This document shows positions 9,301-19,357 of a stretch of 64,000 bases of DNA, in pieces; position 1 is the stretch's first letter, and every line of letters begins with the position of its first letter. Under the pieces are notes generated by a model that had not been told where the DNA came from, ran no database searches, and saw only the letters and a program-made list of their open reading frames with translations. The position numbers and the translations under genes were made by a program. The stretch is from Phanerodontia chrysosporium. Taxonomy: Eukaryota > Basidiomycota > Agaricomycetes > Polyporales > Phanerochaetaceae. The DNA is taken from assembly GCA_001910725.1 (NCBI GenBank), contig MJGA01000021.1, forward strand, positions 62,001-126,000. The letters are read 5' to 3'.

Positions 9301-10364
9301 CAGCGCTTCCTTATCAATTTCTTAAATTAGATTCCGCCTTTTTCAGAGCAAGTATTTTCCATTTGATTATTGCCTACTCAAGATACACAGAAGTATAGCT
9401 TTGTAGTCTATAAAAGCTATAGAAAACCTTTAAAAATATTATCTCGCTGCTCTTATCCATCCCAGAGTCTGTGCATTACAACAGTCATAATGAACCAGGT
9501 ATAAAATATGATGGAAAAGGGGTGAAATATATAAGAAACAGAAAAGATCAAATAAATCAACATAGCCTTTTACAGCCATACTCTAATCATAACACGTGGC
9601 TTCTTGTGCGACTTGGATGTGGCTGGTGTCAAAGACTCGTGCCGTGCTTTGTGCAAGCACCCACCGCCGCCACCTGCATGGCACGGAAGCAAAAGTACCT
9701 CGGCCATCAAGCCACAGCTTGAGATTTTCTGTAGATAGTATCTATTAGCTAATATTTTCCGTAGTATAAAAAGCCCCCCCTTCTCAATTTTCATCTGCTC
9801 AGAGACCTTTCCCTTCTCTGAGTATATGTACACTTTCTCCCATAGTTACTGCACTCGTACTGACAATTATATTAGTACAGACTGAGTAACTACGGCTATA
9901 GGCCTCGTTGCGCGCGCTGACCAGAGTCAGCGGCCCCCTGTCTGCGCAGGACCCGTTCAGAGACCGGTTCTGATAGCTGGTCTTTTGACCCCTCTTCGTC
10001 TCTTTTCTGTTTCCTCCTCTCTTTTTCTGTATCCTCTTCTCTCCTGTTGTTCTCATGTTGTGATGGGTAAGGTACAATGCACATGTAATTCATAGTACAC
10101 ACTCTAAATGTGTAATTTGTTTTTTAAAACAAGCAAGACCCATGCCCAACAGGCATCTTTCGAGTTGCCGAGATGCCATGTCTGATTTATTCTGGAATCC
10201 AGTCTGCAACACCCTCCAGACAGCTGTAGAAAGGCCCCCATTGTTGGAAAGCTGCACTCATTTTGGAATGTAGTATGGGAAGGCAATTAGATTAATCACA
10301 GCAAGTGTTACAAACTGTAATGTCAGAGTGTAGCGGCACATCGCGAAATCGCTGTATGACCATG
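9301..10364. other. AT-rich intergenic stretch
   Basis: No convincing gene. A TATAAAAAG box near 9766-9774 is followed by a C/T-rich run and a leader-like region up to about 10090, which could be an old solo LTR. I find no second copy in the window and no clear ends. Confidence 0.35.
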
Positions 10365-12468
10365 TTATATGTCATAGCACACCCGCGCCGCGACCCACGG
10401 GTACGGATAATTGTGCTGGTAGAAGTTGCGCAGTGTACGCCGTTCGCCGAGGCGCGGAATCGTCGCGAACGAAGCCCCGAGCTGGAAACACAAATTAGTG
10501 CTTCTGCATGAGCAGATGGAAGACAGAGAGACGTACCACGACCATGTGCTTGCCATCGAAGAAGTCGGAGCTGTAGCCCGGGAAGATCTCCGTCCCCACG
10601 AAACCGTCGTGCGCGTCGAACGGCGTGCTCGTCCACTCCCAGACACCGCCGTTGGTGCCGCGGCCGCCTGCCTCTGCAAGCCCCGCCGTCGGCCTGCGAG
10701 GACGTCAGCGCGTGGCAACGGGCAGATTGGAGGTAGACACTCACGCGGTGGGATGCCAATGCCGGAAGCCTGCATTCGCGCCTTCCTCAAACCGTACATT
10801 GTACTTGTCGAGGAAGAGCCGCAGCTCGTGCTCGCGGGGGATGCGTCCGCCCTTTGACTGCGCATACGCAAGCAATGCCTCGTACGACGCGAGGCATGGC
10901 CAGGTGCCGGCGATGGCGAGCGGCAGCGGGCCGTAGAACGTCTTCACCTGCACGAACTCGTCAAAATCGAAGACCGCAAGATATGGCAAGAGCAACACAC
11001 CTTCACCTCGCCGTTCTCGAGCACCCAGCTCTTTGGCATCTCCATCTTACCGTCCTGGGCGCGCCAGAACGCGTAGAAGTCCGCGTTACTGATCGGCCGC
11101 CACTCGACACGCAGAGGCGCGACATCTACTGTGCGCGCAGGGCTCTCGTTGTCCCAGCCGAGGACATGCATGGGGTCGGCGGTGAGTTCTGTGCCGTCCG
11201 CGAAGTCGTCGGCTCCTGGTCGTCATGACCCATGACGACGGGGCCTGCAATCTCGGCGTAGGGCGTGCTTGGCTTCGGAACAGCTGCCCACTGCTTTGCG
11301 AGCTGGGCGAATGGCGGAGGCGTGAAGCCAGGCGGTGTCCGTGTCTCGGGAGACTGCAGAAGAATGTACAGGAGAGTCTGCGCCGCGCCGTTAGTAGGTT
11401 GCGTGAGTTACGAGACGTGGGACGGACCTCGAGATGCCACGCCTCGTGCTCGTGCATGTTCATCAGCGTGCGCACGAGCCGTCTGCCCATCGGGCGCTGG
11501 CCGTTCTCGAGCTCGCGGAGTGTGGCCTCGACCAGGTCGCGTACGCGATCCCGGAACGCAAGCACGTCCCCGAGCGTCGGCCAGTCCTCGTCGCGCTCGG
11601 GCACCTCGCTGTGCCCGTGGACCTTGGTCGGGTCGTCCACGTCGGGGTCGATGCCGCGTTCGAAGATGCGTGCGTAGACCGCGGGCGGGACCATCGGGCG
11701 GCCAAGGCGCTTCGTGAGCAGGATCGCGTTGAACGTCGGGAGGTGGCCGATGTAGAAGAGTGGGCGGTGCCGCAGTTCGATGGGCTGCGCGTGCAGGAGT
11801 GCATGCGGGATCATGTCCAGCGTGATCGCGTCCCATGCCCGCCACACTGCGGCGAACTCTTCGCGCGTCGGAAGACCATACGGGTTGGGTTTAGACAGTG
11901 CAGGGAAGTGGAATGACGCGCGTTCAAGAATATAGAGCACGAGCGATGAAGATGGTGAGGAAAGGGAGATGATGAGGCGTAGATTGGAGGCAGTGGCGAG
12001 GTTCAGGACCTCGACATCAGTAATCTAGTGTGCAAGCACGTCATTGAAGTGACTATACGCGCTGCGGTGGCGACTTACTACCGGTGCGCTAGCCTCCAAC
12101 TGAGAAACATCGACACCCTCGCGTACCAGGCATGTCGTGGTGTAGTAGTGTGTACCGTCCTCCACCGAGACCTTCTCCCATGTAAGCGAAGTCAGTTGCT
12201 CTCCGAGGGTCTCCTCTGCCTCCGAAAGAACCTCGCCCAACGAACCGTTGCCACTGAACAGCAGCACGCGGTCGCTACCGGGTTGAGCAGAGAGCTTGCT
12301 GAGGGTCGCAGCTGACGGAGAGGTGGTGAAAAGGACATGGGTGGTTGGGATGTGCGGCGGTGTAGAAGGCGCAGTAGAGGGCGAGACGGGGCGTGAGCTA
12401 TCCGAATGTCCAACGTGGTCAGAAAGAGATGGAGACGTGATTATCGGGGAGGATGTGGTGGACGACAT
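10365..12468 (-). CDS. Egt1-like iron enzyme: DinB plus FGE-sulfatase domains, no methyltransferase (one apparent frameshift)
   Basis: Exon 1 runs 12468 to about 12079, followed by a 54-nt intron. The second exon is a DinB_2-type four-helix domain ending in the iron motif HEHEAWHLE (HxxxHxE). It splices at 11428/11377 to TLLYILLQ, exactly as in fungal Egt1. The FGE-sulfatase part follows: LGWDNESP, VEWRPISNADFYAFW, GGRIPREHELRLFL, NGGVWEWTSTPF, PGYSSDFFDGKH and a C-terminal NYPYPWVAARVCYDI. Egt1 joins cysteine to trimethylhistidine in ergothioneine synthesis, but the usual N-terminal methyltransferase is absent; a Ser/Pro-rich unknown segment of about 130 residues takes its place. The reading frame slips by one base near 11212-11216 (GHDDQE to DDFADG), best explained by one missing G. 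OvoA is less likely because it has a C-terminal methyltransferase. Confidence 0.8.
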
Positions 12469-14549
12469 ATCTGGAGCAGGGCTTATGAGCAGTGATCGGG
12501 CGAAAAGAGCAGTGCGCTCTGCAGCTTGGACTGAGGAAAACGAGCTTTTATACGGAGGAGGATGCTATGTACAGAAACATGAGCAAACCGCTACAAATAT
12601 CACCAGACAAAAGATTCGAGTTCCAAGGCGATTACCCTGTAGGAATAAGCGTAATGGAGTGGCCAGATAACACGAGGACGCCGTGATCGAATGCACGAAC
12701 GAGGTCCGACGGGCTAGGCCACGGCGTTCACATCACATCCTCCGCTCGACGCTCGTTGCTTTCTACCACGGTGTCGCCGCCGCTTCGCTTGTGATAATGA
12801 ATGATAGGATAATCCAGGGTCGTCATGAGATTTAATGCCCTTCTTGAGAGCTGCAGAATGCGAGGGAACCCAGCGGACGCAGTATCGAGCGAGTCGCTAG
12901 AGGACACGGAATTCCGAATAGGAACGGCCATGAGAACGGGGCACTGGCAAGCGATAGTCCCGCCTGACATCGGCCTGGCTCCTATGCTCCGCGCCCCCAT
13001 CTTAGCATGCTCCTTTCGTGTTCCCTGTCGTCGCCATGCTGCGGTGCAGTGCGGTGGATTGCAGTATTCCATGTTCATGGCCTCCGAGACGAGACCGTCG
13101 CCAAACGTGGCGTGGGCGATACGTGCTTTGCCTGCCAGAGGAGAGATAAGCCGGCGCAATCAGGGGCAGAGGCGCGCATTGTCGGAGTATCGACGTATCG
13201 TACGACACGCAAGAGCCCGATGCCGGCAAGGTATGCAGTGTTGCCGAGACACGAGGAGCTGCACGAGTCACAGCTCGGTCAGCCGACCGACAGCCAATCA
13301 GGGCCGATGCATTGCGAGGCGGCGCGCTGGGATGCAGAGGGCGGACCCCCAGGCAGGTAGGGGGCGTGAGAGACACAGTCTGCGAGCGAGCATTACCCAC
13401 CACCGCAGAGAGGTGTGGCGAGCTATTCAGGACGGCGACTGGAGGCCAGGGGTAAAAGTAGAGTGCACCTGAACGCCAACGTTAGCTCGAGCAGGAAGTG
13501 GCCATACTCAACATTGTCACTGAAGGCCTCGCCACCACTAGTACCACCCGTCGTCGCCTTCAACGCAAGTCTAGGCCCTGCCAGACATCTGCTCTCATGC
13601 AGACCATACAACCATCCGCGTCCGAGATGTGGGAGAAGATGTTGTGACCGGCGCCGTGGCAAACTGGGGGAGAGAGGCGTAACATAGAGGTCTTTCAGGA
13701 TGAGGAGATGGTGGAGGGAAACAAGAGGCAGGATTGCGGAGAGCGTGCTGCGCCTCTGCTCGTCGCCGTGAGCGATGGCGTGCTCGTCGCGCAACCTAGT
13801 CACGTGATGTATCACGTGTTGTCATTATTCGGAATTGCGATTCGCGACTCGCAACTCGCGACCTGCGAAGCGACAGCAAATCCACCATTTCTGCTTGGTT
13901 TCTCGCGATAGAATGAGGTGTAAAGGGATACAGTAAGAGAGTTTGTGATCAAGCTGCGTTGTGTCGTCTGTACAGACTCGGGATGTGGAAGAGCTGAGCA
14001 AGGGTAAGTTCTCACGTCAAAGCCAGTCTACGCATAGTCAGCTTTTGAACCTCTGTAGTTGGGAAGACAGGAGAAGAAGATCCCCTCCTAGCCCGTCTCG
14101 CTGAGCTACATGGGTCTTATGAAAATGAGTGGGGAGAGTAGCAAGACACAAAGAGTCTCTCAGCTATATCTATGTCAGCGAAGCAACAATGCAGACGAGC
14201 CGGGCTCCAATGCCTGACTATGTCGCATCCCCCGGGAACCTCAACGAGAGTTGAGACGAAGGGGCTTATGCACCAACGAGGAGACACCACTCGGAGGCTT
14301 ATGGGAGAGTTGTTACGTTCCGAGGTGCGTAGACATTTCGTTCTTCGTATTTACGCTGAGTTAGATACCCAGGCCATGAATAAGATTTGCAGGAGGAGCT
14401 GAGTGCATTGAAGGTATATACAGGCATGAGTCCACCCGCGGGGCCTATTTCACCAACGTTCTGTAGATTGTCCTGACAGGTATCACAACTCGTCTCAATG
14501 GTGCGACCGCGCTGATCAACGAACACAAGCTGCAACCTGAATACCACCC
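12469..14549. other. Intergenic region
   Basis: Several open frames exist on both strands (for example 12728-13159 and 13423-13815, minus), but none shows a family signature, credible splice pattern or typical composition. I see no repeat unit or RNA gene. Confidence 0.4.
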
Positions 14550-15297
14550 TTGCCGCTCCATACTCACTCCCACGTACAAAAGACGATATCAAGCCATTCT
14601 ACGTCAGGCACAGAGACTCCCGCCATGTACCTGCGCAAAGCCGCGTCCGCGAACAACGCCGCGCAGCGGGACGCACGTCTGCGTCCCCAAGCGTGGTACG
14701 CACCGCACACGCCGCTCTCGTCGACAGGAGCTGCGGCTGACCCCAGGTGCAAGGCCCCCACGAAACGCACGATCGCCCGCCTCGGCGTAGAAGCACAATG
14801 GGGTACATCGCACAGTACATGCACACTCCTGCATGCCGATGCGCAATGCATGCGCGACGGCCAGTGGCGAGCCGTGAAGAACGCTCGCTTCGACGATGAG
14901 CGCGTCCTGCATGTCATCGCGCGGCTCAACGGGCGTGGTTTTTACGCCGGCTCGTTTCAGTACATGCTGCGACGCGTCGCCGGCGCCGACGTTTTCGTCC
15001 GGCTGCCCCGCGAGGTGCGCGTTCGAGCTCGGGCGCAAGAGTTCGTGGCTGATGCAGAGAACACAGGTGTAAAGTGCGGTCGTAGCGCATGCAGACGCGA
15101 ATCCTGCGACGCGCGCGGAGAGCCAAATCGCGCTCCGCGAGTGGCGCGTTCCGCTAACGCGGCTCACACGGCGCCGCATCGGGGACGACCACTGCTTTCA
15201 GGCTGCGTTGCTCAAATTACGCGCTCGAGAAACTGTCAATCTGCGGGAGGAATATTTAGAGGACTTTGATGAGGAACCCGATGAAGACGACGCCTAG
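14550..15297 (+). pseudogene. YYLG-family member D (5' end unresolved, possibly degenerate)
   Basis: The plus strand carries the family core in divergent form: MRDGQW, then VLHVIARLNGRGFYAGSFQY, then VAGADVFVRLPREV, followed by a GT donor. A last exon with a family-like end (IGDDHCFQAALLKL) closes with an acidic tail EEYLEDFDEEPDEDDA and TAG at 15295-15297. It aligns with WYYLGQY...VLGAEWFQALPAAV of the neighbour at 15433-16498. I could not join the two parts in one frame through an ordinary intron, and no N-terminal LQG-EI-RLKA segment was found upstream, so it may be decayed. It lies head-on against the minus-strand cluster. Confidence 0.45.
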
Positions 15298-15432
15298 CTC
15301 GCTAAAACCGCTGTGCAGTCCCTTCGATAATCGCCTAACAAAGGGACAGAGCATCTCATGTTGGCTTCCTAGGTATAGATGGGGATGCAACATTTTTACA
15401 GTTTGACGATATCTGTGCAAATTTCCCTCGTC

Positions 15433-16498
15433 CTAATCCTCGCCCTCGGAGTCATCTTCAGCACCATGAGCTTCCGGACTGCCGTTGTCGTCAGAGACAT
15501 CGACGAGCCGCCTGTACAGTGCATCGTTGAAGCCTTCACGGTGAAGATGGAAGCAATAAACGGTAATCTCGCCATTCCACAGCTTTGCTTCGATGGCGGG
15601 GCCATGTGCCGCACGGCCACAGGACGCCACCAGCGACTGTTTTATCTACGACATCATGTAGTCAGCTCTTGCTCTCCTACAACGTACAGTTCCTATGGCT
15701 TACGGCTGCGGGAAGTGCTTGGAACCATTCAGCACCGAGTACAGTGTCTTCGACATATCGGTACTGCCCGAGGTAGTACCACGCCCCGTCGAGGTGGATG
15801 GCGACCTCATTGCTAGCGTTGTAAAGCTGCTTCCCGGGCCCGCTGGTCACCATTGTGCCGCGCTTCGTCATGCGCTGAAGGGGCTTCAGTATCTGCAACG
15901 AATCATATCCTGTGCCGGGAAGCACATCGCGCTCCTTGATACGAAGACCTGCGAGTTGTCCCTGCGCACTGGGGTCAGGGCCAGCCGCATACTGTAAGAC
16001 TTCTTGGCCATGTGATACTCACCCGTATTTCGTTAAAATGCCGCTTCGCACGTTTGCCACGTCCAAAGGAACGAAGATGCATGCCATCGTACGTCGGAGG
16101 AGCGACAGAGTGGTGTACGGTCGATACGCTGATCTCTACATTGGAATCTGATGTACCATGCGCCGTATCCACTGGCTGCGACCGAGCGGGCACAACCCCG
16201 TCAGCAGTCGATCTTGATAAGTAAATACAATACCATAGCTCACCACACACGAGTCAGCTGCAGATTCACGGCTTTGTTTGGCGGAGCGAGCTACCTCCAA
16301 CTTCTCTTTCGTTCTCTGAAGAGAACGGACTTGACGCTTTCCATCTGCCATGAGCTCTAGACTCTGGAAAGGTAGGTCGAGTTGTAGGCGCACCTCTTCC
16401 CTGGCTAACTGTGCTTTGAGTCGTCCGATTTCCTTTCCCTGCAGTTCGATGACGTCCTGAAGGACCGCACTCGACAGTGCTGGTGGGGCAGTGGCCAT
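15433..16498 (-). CDS. YYLG-family protein A (function unknown)
   Basis: ATG at 16498. The N terminus has the family coiled coil VLQDVIELQGKEIGRLKAQL. Short introns follow (donors after KEKLE and after HFNEIR). The core exon contains RMTKRGTM, then GAWYYLGQYRYVED and LGAEWFQALPAAV. After an intron the last exon has LWNGEITVYCFHLHREGFND and an acidic C terminus (GAEDDSEGED, stop at 15433). No signal peptide or membrane segment. It resembles basidiomycete-specific DUF6697-type proteins as I remember them, but that needs a profile search. It is one of three co-directional paralogues. Confidence 0.65.
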
Positions 16499-16735
16499 GG
16501 CGAGTGTAGAGAGACGATGGGAGATAAGGAGAGGATGGGAAACGGAAGGCGAGAATGCAAGTGCCCACGGGACCTGCAGCGGCAGAGCTTAACTATCGCT
16601 GCACGGGCACGTTGCACTTGCGCAGCAAACGAGGTATTACATATGGACTCACGGGATAGCATCCCAAGGGAATGGTAATGATAATACACAAATATTTACC
16701 GAGCCTTACAAGCAACATGCCAGACGTGCACACCA

Positions 16736-17684
16736 TCAATCCCTCTCTGACGCATCTTCGTCGTCCGACTCGCCATGCTCTGCCCTGCTCCCAGCCACAA
16801 CGGGTATCTGGCCAGGTGCAGGGCTGAGCAGACGGTCGTACAACGTGCGGTTGAAGCTCTCGCGGCGCAGGAAGAAACGCCGCAGCGGGACCTCGCCCCG
16901 CATAAGCAACGGCTGTGCTCGTGCCCTGTTCTTCTTCGAGCATGTCCAGCCAAGCACTGTATCCTGCATCTGAGCAAGTCATTAATATACCAAGGGTTAT
17001 GCCCTCAATACAGTCGATGTCGAACTCGCACCTGTGCCGACAGACTCGCGTACTCGTCCGGAGCGAGGGCCTCGTCATGGCAAGCCTCGTATCTTCCGAG
17101 GTAGTAGTAGCTGCCCGATATGCGTCCTAGTACTTCGACACTTCCCCGCATCTTGGTGTTGCCGCAACTTTGCCAGGTCCCGTTCTTTGCCAAACGTGAT
17201 TCCGGTTTAATCATCGAGAAGCTGTCGTAGGCAGCATCCTCCCAGCGCACGGTCTCGTCGCGGACGTTGAGAAGCCCAGCACTCTTCAAATACTTTTATC
17301 AATGCATATTAATTCTCCTGAGCAAGCGACACGTACCGGTCTAGGAGCTCCCAGCGAGTGCAGGGTGGCCCTGAGATATCTGCGAGGGGGCATACCACAT
17401 CTCGCGGCATCGAATGATTGAAGAGTCTCTCCGTCGTAAGATGGCTGCTGCAAGTCAGTAGGGGTGTGTTCAAGTACGGATCTCTCATGTCTAAGCTCCT
17501 TCATCTCATTACGAAGAGCAATGATGTCTTGCTACATGTGTACATAGACATCAGTCCGAGCGGTGTCGACAGAAGAATGACTTACTGCGGCATCTGCGAG
17601 AGCAGCCTTGAGTCGTATGATCTCGCTGCCTTGCAGAGCTACGACATTCTGGAGACTTTCAGGGGAGAGATGCAGAAGAGACAT
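16736..17684 (-). CDS. YYLG-family protein B (function unknown)
   Basis: ATG at 17684 opens MSLLHLSPESLQNVVALQGS and EIIRLKAALADAA, then a 54-nt intron, then a coiled-coil exon (ALRNEMKELRHERSVLEH). After a further intron comes the core: LAKNGTWQ, SGSYYYLGRYEACHDEALAP and DEYASL. The last exon begins MQDTVLGWTC, has RGEVPLRRFFLRRESFNRTL and ends in an acidic tail (GESDDEDASERD, stop 16736). All junctions are GT-AG. Same architecture as A and C; the separation from A is about 240 bp. Confidence 0.65.
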
Positions 17685-18019
17685 GGTGTAGAGGGTGTGA
17701 AAGAAGAGTCAGGATAAGCTCCTGCCAGCATGCTCGTCTACCGTGCCGCGCGCAGCTGACACGAGGTCTGTCCGTAAGCATGTTTGGACCACGGGGGTTC
17801 CTGTAACAGGCAGTTGTGACCGTGCTGGTGGTAGTCCCAGCGCGCAGTTCGTATCGATTGCCAGTAACTTACGCAAGCATACGCGCGTCAATTGATGCGC
17901 TCGACTGCCCGCTCAATACGGTAAGTAATACTCGCGATTCCAAACTACAGAATGGCTGTACGGTCGAGATCACTAAGCATCAGCATATTTCTGCAACTGC
18001 CTTGCAAAAGACAGCTATT

Positions 18020-19163
18020 CTATTCATACCCCTCACGCCCGGACCCATAGGAACCCTCGCTCTCCCCGGCCTCGTCGGCTTGCGATTTTCCCGCAGCGAC
18101 GAGTACACCCTGCACAGCCTCATCAAAGCCAACCCTATGAAGCTCTATTCGGTGCAGACCGACTTCGCCTCGCCGTATACCATCTTGTGCATCGCGTCGG
18201 TCGTCGTTGTGCGCCATGAACCTCAGCACACCTCTCTGGGACTGCATGCCTGCGATCCATGATCTGCGACAGCGGTGATGTACGCCATGGACGCACCTTC
18301 TCTGGAAGTTCATCCCAAACGTCGGTCTTGAGAGCGGCGACCGCAGCACATTGGTACGTCCCGAGGTAGTACCACCGGCCGAAGATGCTCGTGACGACGT
18401 TCACGGTTCGGTGTGGCCGGAGTAGCTTTGTATCCACCCAGCTGCCGTCTCGTCTGCGTCGCTTGTCTGGACGTACGACGATGCACGTGTTGTAGTGCTC
18501 TAACCATCGCTCCTCACCGCCGCGGAGAGTAACCACGCGCAGATAGCCACTAGAAAGACGAAGGCGCGGTCACTGAAGTGATTGGTCGCTGAACGAGATA
18601 TTTCCTTACACACGCTGGAATAGGGCCACTCCGTGAGCCACCCATTCTGAAGTTACACAGTATGAATACGTACGTCTTTCAAGGCGTTAAGGCATTTCGC
18701 AGGGCTACGCCCCATGTAAAACGGGGGAATCTGGAAAGTGCCATATGCGGGGAGTTTCTGCGCGTTTCTGAACGCTGCCCTGGGAGAAACAAGCTTCACT
18801 ATGTCATCTATTATAGGAGGTTTCGGGGGCTCAGGAGGTGCTGCAGGTTCAGGAGGCGGACGGGACCGCAGATCCTCAAGCTCTTTCTGCGTGTCGTAGA
18901 GGTGAACATAGAGTAAAGGCGCGCATATCTCTGACTTACCACTACTTCCTCATGCTCGGTCTTTAGCCGTTCGTTTTCGCCTTGAAGTGCCTCTATACGT
19001 GGCTATTTCAACTCAGCCCTAGCAGATTAGTGCGATCGGAGGGGTCGCTGACCTCCGAGTTTTGTAGTAGTTCTCGTATGCGAATAATCTCCTGCCCTTG
19101 CAGGAGAACAATGTCTTCGTGTATTTGCCGAGGAACAGATATGCTAATCCTTGGCTCCTCCAT
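18020..19163 (-). CDS. YYLG-family protein C (function unknown)
   Basis: ATG at 19163 gives MEEPRISISVPRQIHEDIVL then LQGQEIIRIRELL, the family N terminus. Two short introns separate coiled-coil exons (LQGENERLKTEHEE, KELEDLRSR) and a Pro-rich linker. The core exon has RRRDGSW, FGRWYYLGTYQCAAVAAL and DELPEK. The last exon has RRGEVGLHRIELHRVGFDEA, stop at 18020. The junction near 18640-18670 would need an unusually short intron (about 27 nt) and is unresolved. The gene ends about 200 bp before the 3' end of URB1. Confidence 0.55.
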
Positions 19164-19357
19164 TGCTGTTTCGTCGCACGGCCAAAGCAAGTGAGCGGCA
19201 GATGGACGGTGAGGAGAACAGTAAGAAGGCGCATCAAAGTGATTGCCGCAGGTCATGGCCAAACCTCCCACGGTCACGCATGGCAGAATGGAAGCGTGCG
19301 GATATCAAGTTGGGTATGCATTTGAGAGTCAGTCTGCCAAGTGAGAAGACACATTGA

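Noticed and set aside
11408..11916. Several long ORFs in other frames over the Egt1-like DinB exon
   Set aside because: They are shadows of the GC-rich coding exon; only one frame carries the HxxxHxE iron motif and correct splice sites.
13423..13815. Minus-strand ORF with a TTGGTSGGEAF segment reminiscent of pectate-lyase-like starts
   Set aside because: The resemblance is limited to a few glycines; no signal peptide, neighbouring exon or further motif.
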